Below are positions 14,628 to 23,869 of a stretch of DNA of 64,000 nt, piece after piece; positions within the stretch are counted from its first letter, which is position 1, and each line of letters starts with the position of its first letter. The translations under genes and the position numbers were made by a program. A model generated the notes under the pieces. The model had not been told where the DNA came from and did no database searches. It worked only from the letters and a program-made list of their open reading frames with translations. Origin of the DNA: Isosphaeraceae bacterium (GTDB lineage: Bacteria > Planctomycetota > Planctomycetia > Isosphaerales > Isosphaeraceae); NCBI GenBank assembly GCA_026004735.1, contig BPJS01000001.1, positions 4,606,859-4,670,858 of the forward strand, given 5' to 3'.

Positions 14628-16472
14628 TCAGAGGGAGAGCCCAAAGCCGTAGGACTCGCGGACGGCGGCCTGGCCGGGCATGCCGAGGCTGCGGAAGAAT
14701 TTGCCCCACTCGGCGTTGGAGGTGTTGAAGCGGAATGCGTCCTGAACGGCGGACTGGGCGGCCAGGAGGCTGGAGACCTCACGGAGGACCATCGACTTTT
14801 CGTGATCGGCCCAGGTCTGGCCGGTGGTGGTGGTGAACTGGATGGGCGTGGCGGTCGGGGTGAACTGGAAGGTCGGGACGACGACCGGCGGTGGGGCGAC
14901 CGGGCGGAGCGAGTCCATGTAGGCGATCAGGAAGATGGTCAGCCACCAGGTGTCGGTCGAGTCCAAGCCGGCGCCGCCGGACAGGTGGTCGGAGCCGGGT
15001 CCGCCGTCGAGGTCGTCATTGCCGTCCTGCCCGTAGAGGTCGTCGTTGCCGGCGCCGCCGTAGAGTTTGTCGTTGCCGGAGCCGCCGTAGAGGGTGTCGT
15101 TGCCGTCGCCGCCGTCGAGGGCATCGTTGCCGGCACCGCCGTCGAGCGTGTCGCGGCCGGCGCCGCTGAAGAGTTTGTCGTCTCCGCGGCCGCCGAAGAG
15201 GAAGTCGTCGCCGTCGCCGCCGAGGAGGGTGTCCCTGCCGGAGTCGTAGTCGACGATCCAGTCGTTGCCAGCGCCGCCGTCGAGGTAGTCGTGGAAGTCG
15301 CCGTCGTAGGTAGCGCCGCCTTCGATGACATCGTTGCCGAGGCCGCCGAAGATCTTGTCGTGGCCGACGTTTCCGCGGAGATTGTCGTTGCCGGAGCCGC
15401 CGTCGATCAGGTCGTCGCCGTCGCCACCGTGGATGGTGTCGTTGCCGGAGTCGCCGGCCAGAGCGTCGTTGCCGGAGCCGCCCTCGATGGTGTCGTCGTC
15501 GATGCCGCCGCGGATGAGGTCGTCGCCGGAGTCGCCGCGGAGGGTGTTGCGGCCGGCGACGCCGTAGAGGATGTCGTTGCCGTTTCCGCCCTCGAGGGTG
15601 TCGTCGCCGAGGCCGGCGTCGAGGACGTCGTCGCCGTCGCCGCCGCGGATCGTGTCGTTGCCGTCGCCGCCGGTGACCAGATCGTTGCCGGAGTCGCCGC
15701 TCAGGATGTCGTCACCGTCGCCGCCGACCAGTACGTCGTTGCCGAAGCTACCGTAGAGGACGTCGTTGCCGGTGCCGCCGGCCAGGGCATCCTGTCCGGA
15801 GCCGCCGTAGAGGTAATCGTTGCCGTCACCGCCGTCGAGGGCGTCGTCATCGTCACCGCCGAAGAGGATGTCGTTGCCGACGCCGCCATCCAGGGTATCG
15901 GCGCCCTGGTATCCGCTGAGGAAGTCGTCGCCGAGACCGCCGACGAGCGCATCGGCGCCGAGGCCGCCGTAGAGCGTGTCGTTGCCGTCGCCGCCCTCGA
16001 GCAGGTCGTTGTCGTCTTCGCCATGGATGGTGTCGTCGCCGGTGTCGCCTTGGAGGAAGTCGTGGCCGTCGCGGCCGAAGATCTCGTCGTTGCCAGGGCC
16101 GCCGCGGATGCGGTCGGCCAGTTCGGTGCCGACCAGGTAGTCGTCGCCGGGGCCGCCCTGGATGGTCGCCTTGACGCGGAGCGGCTGATAGCGGCTGTTG
16201 GCGATGTTGTGGCAGTCGAGAACGACCGTGTCGTTGCCGGCGCCGGCGCTGATATTGATCGACTTGACGCTGGCGGCGGTGAACGAGCCGGCGACGCCGT
16301 CGACGGTGATGACGTCGTCGAGCTGGCGGACGACGATCGTGTCGTTGAACTTAGTGCCCGTGATTTTGAGGACGCCGCGGTCGGAGAGGGTGGCGGTGAC
16401 ACCCGTGAGCATCACGCGGCGGTCGAGCGAATCCAGGCTGGGGCGGAACCGGCGGGGCTGGCGGCGGCTCAT
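14628..16472 (-). CDS. RTX-type calcium-binding repeat protein with planctomycete N-terminal motif
   Basis: 614 residues. The N-terminus has a basic start followed by RPSLDSLDRRVMLTG (about 9-23), a variant of the planctomycete LEPR-L motif found at the start of many exported proteins. A beta domain (about 25-105) follows. Then come more than 25 glycine/aspartate nonapeptides of the GGxGxDxLxGG type (about residues 110-505), which form a Ca2+-binding parallel beta-roll in RTX proteins. The C-terminal 90 residues are different: a hydrophobic stretch, a Pro/Thr-rich linker and a helical end. No protease or lipase domain is attached, so a structural or adhesive surface role is more likely than a toxin. 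An upstream in-frame ATG (16508) is less likely as start. Confidence 0.85.
   Translation of the reverse strand: MSRRQPRRFRPSLDSLDRRVMLTGVTATLSDRGVLKITGTKFNDTIVVRQLDDVITVDGVAGSFTAASVKSINISAGAGNDTVVLDCHNIANSRYQPLRVKATIQGGPGDDYLVGTELADRIRGGPGNDEIFGRDGHDFLQGDTGDDTIHGEDDNDLLEGGDGNDTLYGGLGADALVGGLGDDFLSGYQGADTLDGGVGNDILFGGDDDDALDGGDGNDYLYGGSGQDALAGGTGNDVLYGSFGNDVLVGGDGDDILSGDSGNDLVTGGDGNDTIRGGDGDDVLDAGLGDDTLEGGNGNDILYGVAGRNTLRGDSGDDLIRGGIDDDTIEGGSGNDALAGDSGNDTIHGGDGDDLIDGGSGNDNLRGNVGHDKIFGGLGNDVIEGGATYDGDFHDYLDGGAGNDWIVDYDSGRDTLLGGDGDDFLFGGRGDDKLFSGAGRDTLDGGAGNDALDGGDGNDTLYGGSGNDKLYGGAGNDDLYGQDGNDDLDGGPGSDHLSGGAGLDSTDTWWLTIFLIAYMDSLRPVAPPPVVVPTFQFTPTATPIQFTTTTGQTWADHEKSMVLREVSSLLAAQSAVQDAFRFNTSNAEWGKFFRSLGMPGQAAVRESYGFGLSL
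14965..16110 (-). repeat. Tandem RTX-coding repeats
   Basis: About 1.1 kb of imperfect 27-bp units encoding the calcium-binding nonapeptides. On the plus strand they read as recurrent GTCGTTGCCG and GCCGCC blocks. Individual units have diverged, so the array is old and constrained at protein level rather than a recent DNA expansion. Confidence 0.8.
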
Positions 16473-16904
16473 CGTCGTGCTCCCGATTGGGTTGCGTCTT
16501 CGGACCACAATGCCGGGGCCACACAGCCCCGCGTCACGCCCTCAGGTACGCGGCTGGAACGAAGTGTTCCACCCGGCGCGGTTTTCCCCGCGGGGCCGGA
16601 TCGGGCTTGGGCCATGCGCCTCGGGCATTGGGAACGGGAGGGGTGATCCGGTCTGGTCGGATTGGCTCCTGCGTCCGAGCCGGAAGGGCCGACGGAGGTT
16701 TCGGAATGGCTCGTGGAGGGGTGCCGGCTTGGGAGACGTGGGTGGGGTCGGCGCCGCTCAGGAAGAGTCGAGGTGAGGGCGAGGCGGATGCCCGGCGGGT
16801 TGGTTGGCCGGATCGGGAGCCGGCCCGTACACTGAAAGAGGAGACTCGGCCGGATTCCGCGCCGCCGGCCGGGGCGGGTAGAGGTCCAGGGGACGGAGGT
16901 TGGC
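16473..16904. other. Divergent intergenic region between RTX gene and TPR-peptidase gene
   Basis: 432 bp with no supported gene. It should contain promoters in both directions. One candidate for the rightward gene is TTGGCC (16804-16809), an 18-bp spacer and TACACT (16828-16833), each matching consensus at 4/6, about 70 bp upstream of the start. Confidence 0.4.
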
Positions 16905-19745
16905 ATGACGGTCCGGACGCCGGTTGCGATCCTGATTGTTCTGGTCCCCGTCGTGGCCTGGTCGGCCGACGAGCTGGCGGATGCCCGGGTGCTCTGGCAG
17001 ACCGGGAAGTATGCGGAGGCCGAGGAAGCGTTTGCGAAGCTGGCCGAGAAGGCCGACGATCGGGCGGTCCAGGCAGGCGTGGCGCTGGGGCTGGCCGACT
17101 GTGCGGCCAGCCAGGGGGAATACGAGCAGGCGATCGAGGTGCTCTCGAAGGCGATCGACGCCGATCCGGCGAACGCGGACCTACGGGCGCGGCGGGCGTC
17201 GATCTGGGTGGATCGGGGGCGGTGGGAGGAGGCCGATCGAGACGTGGCGGCGGCGTTGGAGGTCGAACCGGACCATCTGGCGGCGCGGTGGGTGGCGGCG
17301 CGGCTGTTGGAGCTGCGGGGCAAGAAGGCCGAGGCGGTGGACGCCTGGAAGTGGTTTATCGACTACCAGAACGCGCATCCGGCGGAGGTGAAGACGGATG
17401 CGGAGGCGTTGCTGGTGATCGGCCAGGCCGCGGAGCGTTATTACCGGGCCAAGGCGCGGGGCGAGCAGTTGAAGGAGACGCTCCAGGATGTGATCAACAC
17501 GGTGTACGAGGCGGCGCTGGAGGCGGATCCGAACTGCTGGCAGGCGGCGTGGCGGCAAGGGGAATTGTTTCTCTCGGGTTACAACGAGCGGGCGGCTTTG
17601 AAGGAGTTGGCGCGGGCCAGTCGGATCAACCCGAGCGCGGCCGAAGTGATCGTGGCGTTGGGTCGGGCCGACCTTCAGGGGTATAAGCTCGGCGCTGGTC
17701 GGGAGAAGGCCGAGGGGGCGCTGGAGATCAACCCGCGATGTGTGCCGGCGCTGGTGTTGCTGGCGGATCTGAACATTTCGGATGAACGGTTTGACGAGGC
17801 GCTGGAGGCGGCGACCAAGGCGGTGGCCGAGAATCCGCGGGACGAAGAGGCGCTGGCCCGGCTGGCGGCCGCGCGGCGGCTGCTGGTGGATCGAGCGGGG
17901 TTTGAGCGGGTGGAGGCGGAGGTCTTGGCTATCAATCCGCGACCGGCGGCGTTTTATGCGGCGCTGGGTGAGCGGCTGGGGGATCGGCGCAAGTACGACG
18001 ACGCCGAGCGGGCGTTGCGGCGAGCGATGGAGTGCGATCCGGACAATCCGGGGCCGTCGATCGGGCTGGGGATGCTGTTCATGCAGATCGGCCGCGAGGA
18101 CGAGGCGCGGCAGCTTTTCGAAGCTGCGTTCGACGCGGATCCATTCAACGTGCGGGCGTTGAACATGATGAAGGTGCTCGATCATCTGGCCGACTACGAG
18201 AAGATCGAGACCGAGCATTATCGGGTGTTCTACTTGCCGGATCAGGATCGGCTGCTGGCGCGGTACATGGCGCGGTTTCTGGAAGCGCAGCATCCAGAGC
18301 TGGAGCGGCGGTTTGGGTACCGGGTTCCGGGTAAGACGACGATTGAGATCATGAAGGACCACCAGTGGTTCAGCGGCCGGACGGTCGGCCTGCCGTTTGT
18401 GCCGACGGTGGGGGCATGTACGGGGAAGGTGGTGGCGCTGGCCAGCCCGCGGGCGACGAAGAAGCCGTTCAACTGGTCGCGGGTGATGGTCCATGAGGTG
18501 ACGCACGTCATCACGCTCCAGCAGACTGAGTTCAACATCCCGCACTGGTTTACCGAGGCGTTGGCGGTCGAGAGCGAGCAGACGCCGCGCCCACAAGCCT
18601 GGAACACGATGCTGGCCAAGCGGATCCCGGCCCGGCGGCTGCTGAACCTGGACACGATTAACTTGGGGTTTATCCGGCCCAAGGAGCCCGAGGAACGGCA
18701 GCTTGCCTACGCCCAGGCGCAGTTGTATGCGCAGTACATGACCCGGCGGTTTGGCGACGAGGCGATCGCGCGGATGCTAGACGCATACCGGCGGGGATTG
18801 ACGACCGATCGGGCCATCGCGGATGCGTTTGGAGTGGAGAAGGCGGACTTCGAGGCGGGATATCTGGCGTTTCTGGACGAAGTGGTCCGGACGATCCGGA
18901 CCCGGGTGGACGAGGAAGAGCCGGTATCGTTTTCGCAGCTTGAACAGCAGGTGAAGGCGAACCCCGAGGACGCGGACCTTCAGGCACGGATGGCCTACGA
19001 ACACTTCGCCCGCCGCGACCTGAAGGCGGCGCGGCCGTTTGCCGATGCGGCGCTGAAGCTCAAGCCCCACCACCCGCTGGCCAGCTACGTGAAGGCACGG
19101 TTGCTGACCTCAATCGGCGATGACCAGGCGGCCCTCGAGCTGCTCCGGCCGGCGCTGGACCCGGAGCGGCCGAACGAGCGGGTGGTGGATCTGCTGGCTG
19201 AGCTGGAAATGAAGGCGGGCAATCTGGACGAGGCGGCGCGGCTCTACGAGCTAGCGCGTCAGGACGATCCGACGCATTCGAAGTGGATCGCCGGGCTGGC
19301 GCGGGTGCATCTGAGGCAGAACAACCGGGCGGCATTGCTCGAGGACCTGGCGAAGCTGGCGGCGAACGATTCGGACGATCTGGCGGTGCGGCGGACCCTG
19401 GCCGACTACCACCTGAAGGATCAAGCGTACGCCGCGGCCGAGCGATGGGCTATGGAGTGTTTGTATATTGATGTGTATGATCCAGCGCACCATCTGATGT
19501 TGGCCGACGCGCTGGCTGGTCAGTCGCGGCATGCGGAGGCGATCGAGGAGTATGAGATCGCGCTGGAGTTGAAGCCGAAGCGGCCGGCGGAGATTCAGGT
19601 GAAGCGTGCCCAGTCGCTGCGTGCGGTGGGCCGGGACGAGGAGGCCCGTTCGGCGGTGGAGGCAGCGTTGGAGGCGGACCCGGAGCATCCCGAGGCGCTC
19701 GAATTGAAGAGGCAGTGGGAGTCGGGCGGTGAGGCGCGGCAATAA
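16905..19745 (+). CDS. Secreted TPR protein with an HExxH peptidase MA-like domain
   Basis: 946 residues; ATG follows GGACGGAGG. Residues 1-20 are a signal peptide. TPR units fill about 25-415 and again 680-940, with recurrent A-x-x-L-x-x-A helices. Between them lies a gluzincin-like metallopeptidase domain: VHEVTHVITLQQ carries H530-E531-x-x-H534, and WFTEALAVESE supplies the likely third ligand (Glu near 555). This arrangement matches the peptidase MA family often flanked by TPRs in planctomycetes and delta-proteobacteria. The substrate is unknown; the TPRs probably present it. Its stop overlaps the next gene by 17 bp, so the two are probably co-translated. Confidence 0.85.
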   Translation: MTVRTPVAILIVLVPVVAWSADELADARVLWQTGKYAEAEEAFAKLAEKADDRAVQAGVALGLADCAASQGEYEQAIEVLSKAIDADPANADLRARRASIWVDRGRWEEADRDVAAALEVEPDHLAARWVAARLLELRGKKAEAVDAWKWFIDYQNAHPAEVKTDAEALLVIGQAAERYYRAKARGEQLKETLQDVINTVYEAALEADPNCWQAAWRQGELFLSGYNERAALKELARASRINPSAAEVIVALGRADLQGYKLGAGREKAEGALEINPRCVPALVLLADLNISDERFDEALEAATKAVAENPRDEEALARLAAARRLLVDRAGFERVEAEVLAINPRPAAFYAALGERLGDRRKYDDAERALRRAMECDPDNPGPSIGLGMLFMQIGREDEARQLFEAAFDADPFNVRALNMMKVLDHLADYEKIETEHYRVFYLPDQDRLLARYMARFLEAQHPELERRFGYRVPGKTTIEIMKDHQWFSGRTVGLPFVPTVGACTGKVVALASPRATKKPFNWSRVMVHEVTHVITLQQTEFNIPHWFTEALAVESEQTPRPQAWNTMLAKRIPARRLLNLDTINLGFIRPKEPEERQLAYAQAQLYAQYMTRRFGDEAIARMLDAYRRGLTTDRAIADAFGVEKADFEAGYLAFLDEVVRTIRTRVDEEEPVSFSQLEQQVKANPEDADLQARMAYEHFARRDLKAARPFADAALKLKPHHPLASYVKARLLTSIGDDQAALELLRPALDPERPNERVVDLLAELEMKAGNLDEAARLYELARQDDPTHSKWIAGLARVHLRQNNRAALLEDLAKLAANDSDDLAVRRTLADYHLKDQAYAAAERWAMECLYIDVYDPAHHLMLADALAGQSRHAEAIEEYEIALELKPKRPAEIQVKRAQSLRAVGRDEEARSAVEAALEADPEHPEALELKRQWESGGEARQ

Positions 19746-20313
19746 GTGGTGGGTGGTCGTGGTGCTGGGGTCGGCGCTCGCCGGGCCGGGGACGGCCGCG
19801 GACGAAGGCGCGATGCTGGGCGAGGAGATTGTGGCGTTTGTGCGGTCGCGGATGGGGCAGCGGGTGGGCGGGGGAGAATGTAGCGATCTGGTGGTCGCGG
19901 CGCTCGAGGCTGGGGGCGCGTGGGTCCCGAGGGGAGGCGGCGGAGGTGGGGAGGGGCTGGATTGGGGGGATCGGGTGGAGAAGCGGTCGGAGTTGCGGCC
20001 TGGGGATGTGATTGAGTTTCGGGAGGTTGTGTTTATCGGGCGGCGGCGGACGACGCGTGGGGTGGAAATCTATCGGACGGAGTTTCCCCAGCATGTGGCG
20101 ATCGTGGAGCGGGTGATGGACCGGGGCCGGCGGCTGGTGATCGTGCATCAGAACGCAGGCCCGGCAACGGGGAGCGAGGCCGAGCGGCGGGTGGTGCGGC
20201 GGGACACCCTGGTGATGGGCGATCTGCGTCCCGGGGGTGTGATGCGGTTTTATCGTCCGCGTCGGGGTACGGTGGCTTCGCCGTGGGGCCATGAGGCGGG
20301 CGAGGTGGATTGA
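19729..20313 (+). CDS. Secreted NlpC/P60-like (papain-fold) protein
   Basis: 194 residues from a GTG inside the end of the TPR-peptidase gene. A signal peptide occupies about 1-24 (ending GPGTAADE). The Cys-containing motif GGGECSDLVVAAL puts a candidate nucleophile at Cys51. PGDVIEF follows near 91-97, and QHVAIVERV places a candidate His at 122, with VIVHQNAG near 137-144. The order Cys, PGD-V, His-V-x-I-V is that of NlpC/P60 and CHAP amidases, which cut peptidoglycan stem peptides. Overall similarity is too weak for a firm family. The overlap with a metallopeptidase gene suggests a shared periplasmic role. Confidence 0.65.
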   Translation: MRRGNKWWVVVVLGSALAGPGTAADEGAMLGEEIVAFVRSRMGQRVGGGECSDLVVAALEAGGAWVPRGGGGGGEGLDWGDRVEKRSELRPGDVIEFREVVFIGRRRTTRGVEIYRTEFPQHVAIVERVMDRGRRLVIVHQNAGPATGSEAERRVVRRDTLVMGDLRPGGVMRFYRPRRGTVASPWGHEAGEVD

Positions 20314-20525
20314 GCAGGCCGGCGGCGTGGCCGGTTGGGCGGGGGTGAGGTAGGGGATGGCCGGGGGGTGTCAGGTTCGTTGCCATCCGCGCAATCGTCA
20401 GGATCGGAGGGGAAACGGTCGGGGTCGCGCGGTGGGCAAGGGAGAGACAGGCCGATGAAACGGGACGGACGAGCCGAGCGGGGGGAGGCGTGCCCCGCGG
20501 CAGGAGGGATCGGGAGGGATCCGTG

Positions 20526-21503
20526 ATGGCAGGCCAGCGCGAGCGTCGCAGGGTTGTCGCGTATCGTCCCACGCTGGAGGGGTCGAGCCATCGGCTGGAG
20601 CCGCGGTTGGTGCTGTCGCGGATGGTGCCGCTGGTGCGGGCGGCGAGTCTGATTGGCCGGAGGCATGCGCCACCAGTGGTGTTCCGGCCGGGAGTGGACC
20701 AGAGTGGTCTGCCCCAGAGTCCGAAGCCGTATGTGCAAACGGGGGTGCTTTCGGGCGGTGCAGGCGCGATGATTGTGGACGTGGATGGTGAGTTGTGGAC
20801 GGCGATCGTGACGGGCGGGGGTACGGTGCGCGCCAAGGCGGCGCCGGATGGCCGGGTGGATTTGACGCTGTTTGGGACCAGGCCGAACTCGGTGCTCTCG
20901 ATCAACCCGAGCAATCCGACGCCGGGGCGTGAGGACGCCCATCGGTTTGCCTATGGAACAGGGATCCAGGATGGGCTGGTGCATGTGAGGAACATTACGG
21001 TCGTCAATGGCAGGATCAACCAGATTGTGGGGTACAAGACGGCGACGTTGTCGGGGACGTTGAAGGTGGCGTTGCCAGGGAGTCCGAAGCCGGAGGTGGA
21101 CCGGGTTGCGCTGTATGAGCTACGGCCTGGGGCGGCGGTGGAGATCGCCGGCGATTTGAACACGCTGGACGTGTTCAACACGGTGACGCTGGTGGGTGGG
21201 CGGGGGATTCGGATCGGTCGGGATTTGAACTGGTTCAACACGGGAGGGACGCTCAATTTGCAGGATGGGGCGGCGATCTTGGTGGGACGCGATATCGGGT
21301 TGGCGCCGCAGGGGGCCAAAGGGACAGGGCCGGCCGGGCAGGGGGGGCTAATCCGCGGCGACCTGATTTTGGGGACGGGCAGCACGATCGCGGTGGGGCG
21401 GTTTGTGGATGCGCCGATTGTAGTGCAGGGGTCGAGTTCGGGGATTGCGAACCTGCCGGCGAACGTCGCGTCGGCGACGACGGTACTGGGGACGCGGGGA
21501 TGA
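20526..21503 (+). CDS. Exported beta-rich protein with LEPR-L N-terminal motif
   Basis: 325 residues; ATG 20526 follows CGGGAGGGAT. The N-terminus contains SSHRLEPRLVLSRM at about residues 21-34, the planctomycete LEPR-L motif that marks many large secreted or surface proteins. The rest is Gly/Val/Thr-rich with regularly spaced short strands, including a repeated pair IAGDLNTLDVFNTVTLVGG / IGRDLNWFNTGGTLNL that looks like a beta-helix rung pattern. No catalytic motif is present. A surface or matrix protein is the best guess; the family is not recognised. Confidence 0.7.
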   Translation: MAGQRERRRVVAYRPTLEGSSHRLEPRLVLSRMVPLVRAASLIGRRHAPPVVFRPGVDQSGLPQSPKPYVQTGVLSGGAGAMIVDVDGELWTAIVTGGGTVRAKAAPDGRVDLTLFGTRPNSVLSINPSNPTPGREDAHRFAYGTGIQDGLVHVRNITVVNGRINQIVGYKTATLSGTLKVALPGSPKPEVDRVALYELRPGAAVEIAGDLNTLDVFNTVTLVGGRGIRIGRDLNWFNTGGTLNLQDGAAILVGRDIGLAPQGAKGTGPAGQGGLIRGDLILGTGSTIAVGRFVDAPIVVQGSSSGIANLPANVASATTVLGTRG

Positions 21504-21524
21504 GTCGGGCGGAGTGAAGTGGGT

Positions 21525-22538
21525 TCAGGCGGCGAGGCGGTCGAGGAGGGTGGCGGCTGGCGAGTCGAGGGCGTCGGTCGAGGCGTTGATCAGGACGACC
21601 AGACCGGCGTGGCGGCGTAGTCCGAGGAAGGCGGCGTAGCCGCCGGTCTGGCCGTTGTGCCAGGCGCCGGCGGCGTTGGGAAGGATCCAGCCGAGGCCGA
21701 TGGAGCGGCGGTCGTCGATCTGAGCCTGTGGTTGGAGGCAAAGGCGGAGGGCGCGGCCGAGCGAGGTGGAGTCGTCGGGCCGGAGGCAGGCGGCGAGGAA
21801 GCGGAGCTGGTCGTTGACCGTGGAGCGAAGGCCGCCGGCCCCGGCGAGCGTGCGGATCTCCCAGTTGGAGGCCGGTTTGCCGCGGGCGTCGTGGGGGGCG
21901 GCCAGGCGGGCGGCGCGGGCTGGGTCGAGCGTGCGAACGGTGTCGATCATGCCGAGTGGGCGGGCGATCCGTTCGGCGATCAAGTCTTCATAGGAACGGC
22001 CCGCTCGGCAGGCCAGGGCGTGGCCGAGCAGGCCCATGCCGAGGTTGCTGTATTCGACCGACTCGCCGGGGTCGCGGCGGAGCTGGTGGTTTTTGAGAAA
22101 GGAGTAAAGGCCGTCGGTGGTGTAACCGACGTAGGGGTCGCGCAGATTCCAGACGGGCAAGTTGGCGGGCAGGCGGGGCAGGCCGGAAGTGTGGGTGGCC
22201 AGATGGCGGAGGGTGATTGGCTTGCCGGAACGAGAGGGAACGGACACGCCGTCGGGGAGAAGCTCTTGGACGGGCTGGTCGAGAGAGACTTCGCCGCGGT
22301 CGGCCATCTCGGCCAGTAGGACGGCGGTGTAGACCTTGGAGACCGATCCGATTTCGAAGAGGGTCTGGCCGTCGGGGACGGGGGACTCAGGGCCGCTCGA
22401 ATGGCCGAGGCCGAAGACGGCGGACTGGTCGGCGCGGATCAGACCGGCGGCCAGACCGGGAATCTGGTCGTCGGAGACGAGCGGGGCGAGCTGCTCCAGT
22501 ACCAGATCGACGAACGGGGGCGGTGGCGTGGCGGGCAT
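21525..22538 (-). CDS. Class C beta-lactamase-like serine hydrolase
   Basis: 337 residues. The penicillin-binding/beta-lactamase fold shows SVSK (SxxK nucleophile motif, about residues 61-64), VEYSNLG (YxN motif, about 150) and HNGQTGG (KTG equivalent, near 300). There is no signal peptide at the chosen ATG 22538. The open frame extends about 39 codons further into hemL, but that part is an Arg/Pro shadow. Such proteins include esterases, D-amino-acid peptidases and beta-lactamases; the absence of a signal peptide favours a cytoplasmic esterase or peptidase. It follows hemL by 8 bp, so the two are an operon. Confidence 0.82.
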   Translation of the reverse strand: MPATPPPPFVDLVLEQLAPLVSDDQIPGLAAGLIRADQSAVFGLGHSSGPESPVPDGQTLFEIGSVSKVYTAVLLAEMADRGEVSLDQPVQELLPDGVSVPSRSGKPITLRHLATHTSGLPRLPANLPVWNLRDPYVGYTTDGLYSFLKNHQLRRDPGESVEYSNLGMGLLGHALACRAGRSYEDLIAERIARPLGMIDTVRTLDPARAARLAAPHDARGKPASNWEIRTLAGAGGLRSTVNDQLRFLAACLRPDDSTSLGRALRLCLQPQAQIDDRRSIGLGWILPNAAGAWHNGQTGGYAAFLGLRRHAGLVVLINASTDALDSPAATLLDRLAA

Positions 22539-22546
22539 CGGGAGGA

Positions 22547-23869
22547 TCAGGTGTTGAGGGCGGCGTCGAGGGCCTGGCGGGCGGCGTCGAGGGTGTGGTC
22601 GATGTCGGCCTCGGAGTGAGCGGCGGAGACGAAGGCGGCTTCGAACTGGCTGCACGGGAGGTAGACGCCGCGGGCGAGCATTTCCCAGAAGAAGCGGGCG
22701 AAGAGGGATGTGTTGGAGCGGAGGGCGTCGGAGTAGTTGCGGACGGGGCCGTCGTGGAAGAAGAGGGTGAACATGCTGCCGACGCGCTGGACGCAGTGGG
22801 GAACGTGGGCGTCGGTGCAGAGGCGGTCCAGGCCGTCGGCGAGGCGGGCAGTAAGGGATTCGAGGCGGTCGTAGGGTGGCTGGGATTGAAGGAGCTGGAG
22901 GGTGGCCAGTCCGGCGGCCATCGCCAGCGGATTTCCGGAGAGGGTGCCAGCCTGGAAGACGGGTCCGGCCGGGGAGACGAGGTCCATGGTGGCGGCGGCG
23001 CCGCCGTAGGCGGCAGCGGGCAAGCCGCCGCCGATGATTTTGCCGAGGGCGGTCAGGTCGGGGGTGATGCCGTAGCGTTGCTGGGCGCCGCCGGGCGCGA
23101 GCCGGAAGCCGGTCATGACCTCGTCGAAGAGCAGCAGGGTGCCGTGCTGGCGGGTCAGTTCGCGGAGGCGCTCGAGGTATCCGGGATCGGGGGGAACGAG
23201 ACCCATGTTGCCGGCGACCGGTTCGAGGAGTACGGCCGCGACCTGACCGGGGAAGGCCTCGAGGACCTGGGCGACGGCGTCGGCGTCGTTGAATTCGACG
23301 AGCAGGGTATCGGCCGTGGCGCCTGGGGTGACGCCGGGGCTGTTGGGGGTTCCGAGAGTGGTGGCGGCCGATCCGGCCTGAACGAGCAGAGCGTCGACGT
23401 GGCCATGATAATGTCCTTTCATTTTGATAAGTTTGGGGCGTGCGGTGGCGGCACGGGCGAGGCGGACGGCCGACATGGCGGCTTCGGTTCCGGAGGAGAC
23501 GAAGCGAACCTTGTCGATCGAGGGGACCATGCGGGCGACGGTTTCGGCGATTTCGGCCTCGCGCTCGGTCGGGGCGCCGAAGCTGGTACCCGATTCGAGG
23601 GCCGACGCGACGGCGGCTTTGACCGCAGGGTGGCCGTGCCCGAGGATCATGGGGCCCCAGGAGCCGATGTAATCAATGTATTGATGATCGTCGATATCCC
23701 AAAGGTAAGCGCCCTGGGCGCGGGCGATGAACGGCGGTTCGCCGCCGACGGCGCCGAAGGCGCGGGCGGGGCTGTTGACGCCGCCGGGGATGACGCGGTT
23801 GGCGCGGACGAAGGCCTCGTGGCTGCGGGGCAGGCGGAAGTCGGGTCGGGAGCGTGCGGGGGTGGACAT
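22547..23869 (-). CDS. hemL: Glutamate-1-semialdehyde 2,1-aminomutase
   Basis: PLP enzyme that converts glutamate-1-semialdehyde to 5-aminolevulinate in the C5 pathway of tetrapyrrole synthesis. It is 440 residues long. The N-terminus has the family stretch VIPGGVNSPARAFGAVGG (about 27-44). FVSSGTEAAMSAVRLAR binds phosphate, MKGHYHGHVDALL follows, LLLFDEVMTGFRL carries the PLP-nitrogen Asp, and TALGKIIGGGLPAAAYGG contains the Schiff-base Lys. It is transcribed with the downstream serine hydrolase. hemA is not in this window. Confidence 0.95.
   Translation of the reverse strand: MSTPARSRPDFRLPRSHEAFVRANRVIPGGVNSPARAFGAVGGEPPFIARAQGAYLWDIDDHQYIDYIGSWGPMILGHGHPAVKAAVASALESGTSFGAPTEREAEIAETVARMVPSIDKVRFVSSGTEAAMSAVRLARAATARPKLIKMKGHYHGHVDALLVQAGSAATTLGTPNSPGVTPGATADTLLVEFNDADAVAQVLEAFPGQVAAVLLEPVAGNMGLVPPDPGYLERLRELTRQHGTLLLFDEVMTGFRLAPGGAQQRYGITPDLTALGKIIGGGLPAAAYGGAAATMDLVSPAGPVFQAGTLSGNPLAMAAGLATLQLLQSQPPYDRLESLTARLADGLDRLCTDAHVPHCVQRVGSMFTLFFHDGPVRNYSDALRSNTSLFARFFWEMLARGVYLPCSQFEAAFVSAAHSEADIDHTLDAARQALDAALNT

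Noticed and set aside
14965-16110. Regularly spaced DNA repeats that could be taken for a CRISPR array or minisatellite
   Set aside because: The units are diverged 27-bp multiples that encode conserved RTX nonapeptides without unique spacers; protein-level constraint explains them.
14550-16646. A 698-codon plus-strand frame rich in V-A-G-A-A-V-E repeats
   Set aside because: It is antisense to the RTX repeat gene; its periodicity merely mirrors the calcium-binding nonapeptide codons.
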